From: an uncultured Clostridia bacterium
GTDB lineage: Bacteria; Bacillota; Clostridia; Lachnospirales; Lachnospiraceae
DNA length: 5,326 nt
Assembly (NCBI GenBank): GCA_946623485.1
Contig: CAMORF010000177.1
Location: 1 to 5,326, forward strand
Direction of reading: 5' to 3'
Shown: positions 1-5,326 of the stretch, piece after piece
Layout of the letters: every line of letters begins with the position of its first letter
How positions within the stretch are numbered: position 1 is the stretch's first letter
Notes under the pieces: generated by a model
What the model was told of the DNA's origin: nothing
The model's input: only the letters and a program-made list of their open reading frames with translations
Database searches by the model: none
Position numbers and translations under genes: made by a program

Positions 1-404
1 TCATAGTCAAATCCGGCCCGGTTGACTTCGTCTGATACAATTACCAGATGGGCAGCGCGTTTTGATAGCAGGTCTATTCCCCGGAGAATTCTGCTTTTTG
101 CATCCGGCAGCTGCAGCATCTCCTGAAAGAGTTCATTGGCAGCCAGGGTTCCGATTCCTTCCAGAAGGACATAAGATCCTTCCGGCACATCCGCTGCTGC
201 GCGAAGCAGATTGTACGGGCACTCCACCGTCCGGAAATGCTTTCCTTCCCGCTGTCGTCTATGCCTCAGGACCCTCTTTTTGCTCTCTTCGTCCGGAACG
301 GTCATGGTGGCAAGGTAGACCTTTTCACCCTTCGCATCCTGCAGGCAGCTTTCCGCATATTCACTTTTTCCGGAGCAAGCGCCTCCAATCACCAAAGTGA
401 CCAT
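1..404 (-). CDS. cobU: Adenosylcobinamide kinase / adenosylcobinamide-phosphate guanylyltransferase, N-terminal part (runs off left edge)
   Basis: In this family the cytoplasmic bifunctional enzyme phosphorylates adenosylcobinamide and then transfers GMP from GTP to give adenosylcobinamide-GDP, the substrate of CobS. My translation shows a P-loop GGACSGKS at residues 7-14, then VYLATM (29-34) as the family's YLATA-like strand. RHRRQR (47-52) holds His48, which fits the guanylylated histidine, and is followed by FRTVECP. LLEGIGTLAANEL (80-92) matches the family L-E-x3-T-L-xx-N motif, and VSDEVN (123-128) matches VSNEV. About 134 codons are visible; the family is usually ~180-190 residues, so the C-terminal quarter lies outside the window. 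I chose the ATG at 404 because AAAGGA stands 8 nt upstream and the P-loop then begins at residue 7, as is usual. An ATG at 422 is in frame but lacks a Shine-Dalgarno. It is the third B12 gene of the operon, behind cobT. Confidence 0.94.
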   Translation of the reverse strand, partial: MVTLVIGGACSGKSEYAESCLQDAKGEKVYLATMTVPDEESKKRVLRHRRQREGKHFRTVECPYNLLRAAADVPEGSYVLLEGIGTLAANELFQEMLQLPDAKSRILRGIDLLSKRAAHLVIVSDEVNRAGFDY

Positions 405-412
405 TCCGCCGA

Positions 413-418
413 TCCTTT
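413..418 (-). promoter_or_regulatory. Shine-Dalgarno deciding the cobU start
   Basis: The minus strand reads AAAGGA here, 8 nt before the ATG at 404. The alternative ATG at 422 is preceded by CTGAACATGTCCTAAA, with no purine-rich ribosome site. This favours the shorter protein. Confidence 0.65.
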
Positions 419-427
419 CCATTTTAG

Positions 428-457
428 GACATGTTCAGAAATATCTTAGGAACTGTC
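428..457 (-). repeat. Imperfect inverted repeat (hairpin) in the cobT-cobU gap
   Basis: On the minus strand GACAGTTC is followed, after a short interior, by GAACATGTC. Folding gives GACA/TGTC and GTTC/GAAC stems separated by a one-base A bulge, then a CTA bulge, an AGA/TCT stem and a TATT loop. No T-run follows on either strand, so it is not a standard terminator. It occupies most of the gap between cobT and cobU and could be an mRNA processing or stability element, or a remnant of a small mobile repeat; neither is shown by the sequence alone. Confidence 0.5.
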
Positions 458-493
458 GATCAATAACCTGCGCAGATTGCTCACGGATTGCCG

Positions 494-1732
494 TCACAAT
501 GGCCGGTAGGGTTCAATCCCCCCTTCCGCGAAGGTGTATCCTTCCCGGTAAACAGCCAGGGCCATGTCAAGCATCGGCATCACAAGGACAGCTCCGGTTC
601 CCTCCCCCAGGTGAAGTTCTCCAGTGATGAGGGGTGGCTTCCCGATTGCATCCAATATCAGCCTCGCTGCGGGCTCAGAGGATACATGGCTTGCCAGCAT
701 GGCATCTGCGCAGTCCGGGCAAAGCCGGAATGCGGCAAGTGCCGCGATGCTGCTCACGAAACCGTCTATAATGACAGGGATGCCATGGATCAGGCCGCCC
801 AGGTACATGCCGCACATTCCTAGAAGGTCAAATCCACCGACTCTTCGGAGGACTTCTATTGTATCTGCATCATTGGAAGGATCGTCTGATCTCTTCTCCC
901 ATGTCAGTCCATTGTTCCGGATCGCCTCCCGCACTACTACAATCTTATGCGCAAGTCCGGCATCCGATAGTCCGGCTCCCTTCCCGGTCACCTGCCCAGG
1001 ATCATATCCAAGCAGCACGGAGCAACAGGCAGCAGAGGTTGTCGTATTTCCGATTCCCATCTCACCGGCGGCAAGAATCTGATATCCAAGGTCTTTCAGC
1101 TCCCCGGCCAGATCGATTCCCGTCAATATGGCACGAAGCGCTTCCTCCCTTGTCATTGCCGGACCATATAAGATGTCCTTGCTTCCGTTTGCGATCCTCC
1201 GGTCCAGGACTCCCTCTTCTGTTTGAAAGTCCCGGATTCCCAGATCCACCGGGATGACATCTACGCCCGCTAAGCACGCCATCCGGCAGACAGAGGTCCT
1301 GCCCTTGGCAAGATAGTGCGCAACCACGGCAGTCACGCTGCTATCCGCCTGCGTTACATTCTCTGCGGTGACACCATTGTCCGCGCAGAAAACAACCACT
1401 GCCTTTTTGTCAAGACGGACATCCGCACTTTGAATCAGCCCCGCGATCTGTACAACCGCATCCTCAAGCAGACCGAGACCATGCAACGGATGCTGCACCT
1501 GGTTCCATCGTTCCAGTGCCAGGGTTCTGTATTCTCCCCGCTTTACCTGTGCCCCGGAATCCTCCGCCTGCCTGATTTGCATTTTCATCCTGTCCTGAAG
1601 GAACTGGAGGTTTTTATGATTCTCCTCCTGAAGAAACAGTAGGTTTGTATTGTCCTCCTTCTGAAGAAACAGAAGGTTTGTATTGTCCTCATCCTGAAGA
1701 AACAGAAGGTTTGTATTGTCTTCCTTACACAT
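494..1732 (-). CDS. cobT: Nicotinate-nucleotide:dimethylbenzimidazole phosphoribosyltransferase with repeat-built N-terminal extension
   Basis: This family transfers phosphoribose from nicotinate mononucleotide to a lower-ligand base (classically 5,6-dimethylbenzimidazole), giving alpha-ribazole 5'-phosphate for the nucleotide loop. Family marks seen are HPLHGLGLLEDAVVQIAGL (81-99), FCADNGVTAENVT (115-127), AAGEMGIGNTTTSAA (221-235), the DTIEVLRRVGGFDLLGMCG region (290-308), and LGEGTGA (375-381), whose Glu377 corresponds to the catalytic base. The frame is 412 codons, against ~350-360 for the family; the excess is the first ~48 residues, which are MCK plus four 11-residue repeats (4-47). The ATG at 1732 overlaps the cbiB stop in ATGTGTAA, and AAGGA lies ~12 nt upstream, which is rather far, so coupling may drive initiation. 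Starts at 1588 or 1582 (Met49, Met51), with AGGACAGG just upstream, would give a normal-length protein and leave the repeats untranslated or as leader. Product identity is very secure; the start is not. Confidence 0.96.
   Translation of the reverse strand: MCKEDNTNLLFLQDEDNTNLLFLQKEDNTNLLFLQEENHKNLQFLQDRMKMQIRQAEDSGAQVKRGEYRTLALERWNQVQHPLHGLGLLEDAVVQIAGLIQSADVRLDKKAVVVFCADNGVTAENVTQADSSVTAVVAHYLAKGRTSVCRMACLAGVDVIPVDLGIRDFQTEEGVLDRRIANGSKDILYGPAMTREEALRAILTGIDLAGELKDLGYQILAAGEMGIGNTTTSAACCSVLLGYDPGQVTGKGAGLSDAGLAHKIVVVREAIRNNGLTWEKRSDDPSNDADTIEVLRRVGGFDLLGMCGMYLGGLIHGIPVIIDGFVSSIAALAAFRLCPDCADAMLASHVSSEPAARLILDAIGKPPLITGELHLGEGTGAVLVMPMLDMALAVYREGYTFAEGGIEPYRPL
1592..1723 (-). repeat. 33-nt tandem repeat, four units, at the 5' end of the cobT frame
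   Basis: Four head-to-tail units of exactly 33 nt translate as EDNTNLLFLQ plus a variable D/K/E, with the fourth degenerate (ENHKNLQFLQD). Units 1-3 differ at only a few bases (GAA/GAG, CTT/CTA, and the last codon). Unit 4 keeps the AACCT and CTTCAG blocks but differs at many positions, as an older copy would. Each junction carries a Shine-Dalgarno-like purine run such as AGAAGGAGG or AGGAGGAG. In the cobT frame each unit has a polar first half and an LLFL hydrophobic core; 11-residue periodicity suits a helix or coiled coil. The array lies before the point where CobT proteins normally begin. Confidence 0.93.
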
Positions 1733-2885
1733 GAAATGTCATTTTCCTTAAAAGCACCCTGACCGCAATCCCGATCGCAAGCGCCAGGGCGCTGCTGATC
1801 CACATCAGCCATACGCTGCGCCTGATGTCCTCCGGTTCTACTGGTTTGTCATCGTCTCCAATCCAAGGTTTCTCCATCCGCCTGCCAAAGTAGGAAGCCG
1901 GCCCCGCCAGCCTGATATGAAGTGCCCCGGCGCAGGCAGATTCCGTCTGTGCCGCGTTTGGGCTTGCATGCTTTTTTCTGTCCCGGCGAAAAATCCTCCA
2001 GGCTTGCCCTGCGTCCGCAAAGGGAACCAAAGCTGCTGCCACAATCCATAAAAGAGCGGTAATCCTGCTCGGAAGGAAGTTAAAACAATCATCGAGACGT
2101 GCCGCTGCTCTCCCAAAATACAGATATCTGTCATTCCGGTAACCAATCATGCTGTCCATGGTGTTCACTGCCTTATAAGCAAGCGCCAGCGGCGCACCTC
2201 CAATCAACAGATAAAAAAGCGGAGCAGTGACACCGTCAGAAGAATTCTCCGCTACTGTCTCCACACAGGCGCGGATGATGCCTGCTTCATCCAGCTTTTC
2301 CGTATCCCGCCCGACAATCCTTGCAACCTGCCTGCGGGCAGAAGACAGCCTATCCTTCCTCCTGCAGCTTTCACCTTCCATACTGCTGCTCTCTTTTTCA
2401 GCCTCCCCTGTGAAACATATTCTTTCTTGATTAGTCTCCCTTGTGAGGCTTTTTCTTTCTTGACCAATCTCCCCTGTAAGGCTTTTTCTTTCTTGACCAG
2501 TCTCTCTTGTGAAGCTTTTTCTTTCTTGACCAGCCTCCCCTGTGAGGCTTTTTCTCACTTTTTCAGCCTCCCCTGCCAATGATCTTGCGGCAAGAGCCTG
2601 ATATCCCCAGAAAGCCTCCAGGCAAAAATACAAAATCGGATGAAGAAGCAGGCAAACCCGGCAGGCGGCAAAGGCCAGCGCAAAGACCGCAGCCGGCAGA
2701 ACCACTGCAATGATTCTGCCGGCTGCCAGTTCTCCCTCCTTTGTAGCCGGAAACCGCCGCCTGAGAAACCGCTCCATCCCGGAGATGCATCTTCCCATCA
2801 ATACCACCGGATGGAGCATCTGCTGCGGATCCCCAAACAGGCAATCCAGGATACACGCTGCAAGAATCGCCACAGTAAGGGTCAT
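1725..2885 (-). CDS. cbiB: Adenosylcobinamide-phosphate synthase CbiB/CobD with tandem-repeat insertion
   Basis: This integral membrane enzyme attaches (R)-1-amino-2-propanol O-phosphate (or a related arm) to adenosylcobyric acid, giving adenosylcobinamide phosphate. Diagnostic stretches are DCLFGDPQQMLHPVVLMGR (14-32), ARRQVARIVGRDTEKLDE (183-200), VETVAENSSDGVTAPLFY (208-225), YKAVNTMDSMIGYRNDRY (237-254), FGRAAARLDDCFNFLPSR (257-274) and HIRLAGPASYFG (323-334). Hydrophobic segments lie near 4-16, 56-96, 218-240, 274-290 and 357-379. It has 386 residues where the family has ~310-320; the excess is residues ~116-175, a repeat array between ALAARSLAGEAEKVRKSL and ARRQVARIVGRDT, which are nearly adjacent in ordinary homologues. 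All recognised conserved blocks remain, so it looks functional. The start ATG overlaps the esterase stop (ATGA), with GGAG 8 nt upstream inside the esterase gene; the end overlaps cobT. Confidence 0.96.
   Translation of the reverse strand: MTLTVAILAACILDCLFGDPQQMLHPVVLMGRCISGMERFLRRRFPATKEGELAAGRIIAVVLPAAVFALAFAACRVCLLLHPILYFCLEAFWGYQALAARSLAGEAEKVRKSLTGEAGQERKSFTRETGQERKSLTGEIGQERKSLTRETNQERICFTGEAEKESSSMEGESCRRKDRLSSARRQVARIVGRDTEKLDEAGIIRACVETVAENSSDGVTAPLFYLLIGGAPLALAYKAVNTMDSMIGYRNDRYLYFGRAAARLDDCFNFLPSRITALLWIVAAALVPFADAGQAWRIFRRDRKKHASPNAAQTESACAGALHIRLAGPASYFGRRMEKPWIGDDDKPVEPEDIRRSVWLMWISSALALAIGIAVRVLLRKMTFHV
2376..2573 (-). repeat. 33-nt tandem repeat, six translated units, inside cbiB
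   Basis: Residues 105-170 of CbiB form six consecutive 11-residue units with consensus (G/R)E(A/T/I)GQERKSLT. Unit 1 is GEAEKVRKSLT, units 2-5 are close copies (the fifth being RETNQERICFT), and unit 6 is degenerate (GEAEKESSSME). The best DNA conservation lies in plus-strand 2401-2565, five units of 33 nt each starting with a form of g(c/t)ctccc(c/t)tgtgagg. Unit 1 resembles the sequence normal CbiB proteins carry here (EAEKVRKSL), so the array appears to have grown from native coding sequence. The product is highly charged (E, K, R, Q) and probably a surface helix or flexible loop facing the cytoplasm. Confidence 0.95.
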
Positions 2886-5122
2886 TCTTCCGTCTCCGTC
2901 CGGGCACTTGCGGCATCATCCGTCCCATCGACCGGTTCAAGCCCGGCCAGAAGATATGCAAAGCCTTCCTTCAGCCGCGGCAGATAGAAAGAGGAGCTAT
3001 GTTCTCCGTTATCAATCTCAAACACATGAGGGACCTGTAACTCATTCAGGTGCTTCCCCATCTCGATGTGATCCAGGTCGAAACAGTACATATCGTGGTT
3101 TCCACAGATGATATAATGGCGGAATTTCCGAAGTCCATCCGCATCCATACTGAGAAATGTTTTCAACGCCCCTGTAAAACGAAGCGCGCCATAGATGTCC
3201 AGCACGCCTCCATACAATTCAGGGTGCTCCAGCGCGTTCAGGTACGCTCCGCCTCCCCCCATGGACTCTCCGGCAAGGAAACGGTATTCCCTGCTGTCCA
3301 CAGTCCTTAACGTGCTGTCTACCTGTGACACCAGGTCCCGGTTCAGCATATCCGCGTATGCGCCGGACCACCAGCTGGCCTTCTGGGGATGTCCGTCTGA
3401 TGGAAAGATGACAATACACGGCGGGATCTGGCCGGAAGCAATTCCTTCATCCAGGACTTCAGGCACGCCGGAGATCTCAAAGGACTTTCCGGTAGAGCCA
3501 TAGCCATGAAGCATGTATACAACCGGATAGCGAAGTTCAGACTCATAGTATCCTTCCGGAAGATAAACCCGATACTCAATTTCAAGCCCTTTCAGGGAGT
3601 CAGCTGCAAATGATGTTGTGTAGAACCTCTGAAGGGTTTTCGCGGGATCTGCACCTGCGTCCTGCAAGGCGCGGATCCGGATCGGGCCGGCATACCAGCC
3701 TCCGCCGCCGCTTCCATTACACATCCGCACGCAGACAAGATTTGTACCGGTCTGAAGCAGGCCATCCGGAATCGGGTAAACACGTTCTTCATCCCAAGGA
3801 TTCGTCCCGTCGTAGCTTCCACCTTCCTCCTGAATTCCTGTCTGGCCGATTCGGACGCCATTCAGATACACCTCATCTGCCTCGTCCACCATGCCGGCTT
3901 CCAGCTGGAGGCCTGAGAGATCGAATTCCTCCGGAACCTCAAACTCCCTGACATACCACGCATAACCAACATAATTTGCGTTGTTGTCCATACAGGGGGC
4001 AAAGTCTGCCGTCCACCAGCCAAGCCCCGGCGTTACGATATCCCAGCTGTTCCACTCCGCGCCGGCAATCTCATCGATGTCATTGGCACTGACTCCAGGA
4101 TCCTCTGCAGCCCATGCATCTGCCGTGATGAAATGCCATGGTCCCATCAGGTCAATCATGCGGTCTTCCCCGGAAACAACGGTCTCCTGTACTTGATATT
4201 CCGTCTCAGTCTCCGCCTCCCCCAGGCCCGGAGCCAGGCCAAAATGAACCGCGAATCCGCCAAGGGATTCTTCCAGGCGATCAATCCATGTCCCGTAATG
4301 TGCTTCCGGCAGGATCGCATAGGTAAATACGTTATAATCCCATGCGGGAAGGCTGTCTTCGCTTACCATCCCGCCGGTACGGTATAATGCCGCCAGGTCC
4401 GCGCTTCCTCCTTCCGCCCAGGTGAGGCTGTTCTGCGCATTGCAGTCCAGGTAGGTGTAATACTCTGACAGCCAGCCGGTATCCGCGCCAAAGGAAGCGA
4501 GCGGATCTTTCAGGTGGTCATACACACGGCCGCAGGAATCAAGATATGGATTCCGGTCAGAGGTGAAATCTCCGTCATGGCTTGCGATCGCGGAAAACCA
4601 GGCCGGTTCGGCTGCAATCTTTCCATCCGCCATGCCGTATCCCAGCCAGAAGGCGAGAGATCCTCCCGCGCCGGTTCCGATGACACCCCGCCTGGATGCT
4701 TCCCTTACCACGGAATACTTCTCTTCCACGGCCGCAATCGCAGACGCAATCTGCCCTGCAGGATCCTGATCTTTGTCTAACTCCACAAAGACATAAACCA
4801 TCTCCGGGATCTGTCCTGCCGCTTCCAGAGAGCGGAGCCTTTCCGGCACTCCTTCCTCCATATATCCCTGCGCCTTAACCCCATCCTGCGGCATAAAATA
4901 GACAGACGGATATTCCCTGGCAGGATCGTAGCCTGCGGGAAGCAGTACCTGCAGCACCAGATCTTTCCTGTATTTCAGCTCCTCCATGCCAGGCTGCGCA
5001 GCACACGTTTGATACGCAGGTATCAGAAACAGAATCGCCAGGCTGAGCAAAAACAGCAACGTCACACAACATCTCGCGTGAAATTCCCGCTTATAATAAG
5101 CCCGCATAAGAGATCCTTTCAT
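2882..5122 (-). CDS. Secreted multidomain esterase: degenerate esterase domain, sugar-binding-like jelly roll, active CE1/EstD-type esterase domain
   Basis: This is a 746-residue exported protein. The N-terminus has a basic stretch (KREFHAR) and a hydrophobic core (CCVTLLFLLSLAILFLIPAY), with likely signal peptidase I cleavage near residues 41-42; no lipobox, LPXTG or C-terminal anchor is seen, so it is probably released. Residues ~47-295 have an esterase-like fold pattern, but the nucleophile elbow reads GTGAGG (149-154), with Gly where Ser is expected. Residues ~322-486 resemble the beta-sandwich of GH2 enzymes and sialate O-acetylesterases (AWYVREFEVP, DEADEVYLNGVRIG, GGGGWYAGPIRI). Residues ~495-728 form a putative esterase domain with oxyanion HGYG (539-542), nucleophile Ser620 in GESMGG, likely acid Asp677 in GNHDMY and His708 in GEHSSSF. 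Substrate is unknown; acyl groups on plant or host glycans are the family-based guess. The start at 5122 has AGGAGG 7 nt upstream; Met6 at 5107 is a weaker alternative. Its stop overlaps cbiB. Confidence 0.95.
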   Translation of the reverse strand: MKGSLMRAYYKREFHARCCVTLLFLLSLAILFLIPAYQTCAAQPGMEELKYRKDLVLQVLLPAGYDPAREYPSVYFMPQDGVKAQGYMEEGVPERLRSLEAAGQIPEMVYVFVELDKDQDPAGQIASAIAAVEEKYSVVREASRRGVIGTGAGGSLAFWLGYGMADGKIAAEPAWFSAIASHDGDFTSDRNPYLDSCGRVYDHLKDPLASFGADTGWLSEYYTYLDCNAQNSLTWAEGGSADLAALYRTGGMVSEDSLPAWDYNVFTYAILPEAHYGTWIDRLEESLGGFAVHFGLAPGLGEAETETEYQVQETVVSGEDRMIDLMGPWHFITADAWAAEDPGVSANDIDEIAGAEWNSWDIVTPGLGWWTADFAPCMDNNANYVGYAWYVREFEVPEEFDLSGLQLEAGMVDEADEVYLNGVRIGQTGIQEEGGSYDGTNPWDEERVYPIPDGLLQTGTNLVCVRMCNGSGGGGWYAGPIRIRALQDAGADPAKTLQRFYTTSFAADSLKGLEIEYRVYLPEGYYESELRYPVVYMLHGYGSTGKSFEISGVPEVLDEGIASGQIPPCIVIFPSDGHPQKASWWSGAYADMLNRDLVSQVDSTLRTVDSREYRFLAGESMGGGGAYLNALEHPELYGGVLDIYGALRFTGALKTFLSMDADGLRKFRHYIICGNHDMYCFDLDHIEMGKHLNELQVPHVFEIDNGEHSSSFYLPRLKEGFAYLLAGLEPVDGTDDAASARTETEE

Positions 5123-5129
5123 AAGAAAA

Positions 5130-5135
5130 CCTCCT
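5130..5135 (-). promoter_or_regulatory. Strong Shine-Dalgarno for the secreted esterase
   Basis: The minus strand reads AGGAGG 7 nt before the ATG at 5122. An AAAGGA before Met6 (ATG at 5107) offers a second possible start, but the AGGAGG match and the fuller n-region favour 5122. I found no convincing -35/-10 pair in the 90 bases upstream; TAATAC/TACTAT near 5155-5163 is the only -10-like string and has no good -35 partner. Confidence 0.75.
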
Positions 5136-5200
5136 CTATAAAAGAACGAACGAAATAGTATTACTCTTTCATGTTCAGGATCTGAAAACCAATTTACGGA

Positions 5201-5284
5201 GCAGCCTTCTGGCCCCCAAAAAGCGGAGGCATCAATCTCCGCGTTCTTGTTGCTTCGTGACAGTTCCTTACGCAGCCTTCTGGC
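5201..5284. repeat. 13-bp direct repeat pair flanking the terminator
   Basis: Plus-strand GCAGCCTTCTGGC occurs at 5201-5213 and again at 5272-5284. Both copies are preceded by TTACG (with two extra bases, GA, in the left copy and an overlap of the G in the right). The terminator hairpin lies between them, 58 bp separating the copies. The core GCCAGAAGGC can form a tiny 3-bp hairpin on the minus strand. This may be a past duplication or the footprint of a small insertion; I do not recognise it as a named element. Confidence 0.6.
5218..5242 (-). terminator. Probable rho-independent terminator upstream of the esterase operon
   Basis: Minus-strand GCGGAG (5242-5237) pairs with CTCCGC (5228-5223) across an 8-nt loop and is followed directly by TTTTT (5222-5218). 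A C/T mismatch below the stem is followed by A-T pairs from the preceding AAGAA. It lies about 45 nt after the stop at 5287-5289, as expected if it ends the upstream gene's transcript, and implies that the esterase-cbiB-cobT-cobU unit has its own promoter inside 5123-5217. Confidence 0.55.
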
Positions 5285-5286
5285 GC

Positions 5287-5326
5287 TTAAAACAGCTGAT
5301 TAATATATTCCGTCAGGGCTTCCCTG
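5287..5326 (-). CDS. Possible C-terminal tail of an unidentified upstream gene
   Basis: Entering from the right edge, one minus-strand frame reads EALTEYINQLF and stops at TAA (5289-5287); the other two frames stop within the same stretch. The composition (amphipathic, ending in a short helix-like tail) is protein-like, and a terminator follows ~45 nt later, which supports a gene ending here. Eleven residues are too few to name a family or to exclude chance. Confidence 0.35.
   Translation of the reverse strand, partial: REALTEYINQLF

Noticed and set aside
428..457. Rho-independent terminator after cobT
   Set aside because: The stem is short and bulged, AT-rich near the loop, and no T-run follows on the transcribed strand; cobU starts immediately after, so read-through is expected.
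624..1082. Plus-strand open frames of up to ~150 codons opposite cobT, cbiB and the esterase
   Set aside because: They lie antisense to well-conserved genes, have low-complexity proline/serine/arginine-rich translations typical of antisense shadows, and show no recognisable domains.
1592..1723. CRISPR array
   Set aside because: Units are contiguous 33-mers with no unique spacers and lie in a coding frame; the same holds for the array in cbiB.
1585..1812. Alternative minus-strand frame through the cobT repeat (TIQTFCFFRRR-type units)
   Set aside because: It is open only because a 33-nt unit lacking stops in that frame stays open when copied. It overlaps conserved cbiB sequence upstream and has no family resemblance or ribosome site.
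2533..2581. Regulatory hairpin GCCTC-ACAGGG-GAGGC in the cbiB repeat
   Set aside because: A perfect 5-bp stem appears in only one unit; other units carry mismatches, so it is not a conserved RNA structure of the array.
5123..5326. Cobalamin riboswitch upstream of the operon
   Set aside because: I looked on the minus strand for the B12-box core (AGCCAGGAGACCTGCC-like) and saw none; the GCCAGAAGGCTGC copies do not match it. A riboswitch could still lie beyond the right edge, but the terminator at 5218-5242 would separate it from the esterase.

Overview
This window reads almost entirely on the minus strand. It holds a compact cobalamin (B12) nucleotide-loop assembly operon led by a large secreted esterase. 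The likely host is a gut-type Clostridia bacterium, probably Lachnospiraceae. That guess rests on moderate GC, Shine-Dalgarno sites of the AGGAGG type, a CobT with HPLHGLGLLED in place of the proteobacterial KPPGSLG, and a CobU with a clostridial-style VSDEVN motif. I cannot place it to genus.

Layout in transcription order (right to left): (1) at 5287-5326, a possible 3' tail of an unidentified upstream gene. (2) A short intergenic stretch with a probable rho-independent terminator bracketed by two copies of a 13-bp direct repeat. (3) At 5122-2882, a 746-residue exported protein with a degenerate esterase-like domain, a jelly-roll sugar-binding-like domain and an intact serine esterase domain. 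(4) At 2885-1725, cbiB, joined to the esterase by an ATGA overlap. (5) At 1732-494, cobT, overlapping cbiB by 8 nt. (6) A 71-90 nt gap containing an imperfect hairpin. (7) From 404 to the left edge, the first ~134 codons of cobU.

How the genes work together: CbiB attaches the aminopropanol-phosphate arm to adenosylcobyric acid. CobU phosphorylates (when salvaging) and GMP-activates the adenosylcobinamide. CobT makes the alpha-ribazole phosphate lower-ligand nucleotide. CobS, expected just beyond the left edge, would join the two halves. The esterase has no known role in this pathway, yet its stop overlaps the cbiB start, so it is probably co-transcribed and translationally coupled.

The most unusual feature is that two adjacent B12 genes each carry an in-frame tandem array with a 33-nt (11-residue) period and unrelated unit sequences. 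One is an insertion of about 60 residues in a loop of CbiB, apparently grown from the native helix. The other is a four-unit extension in front of the family-typical start of CobT.
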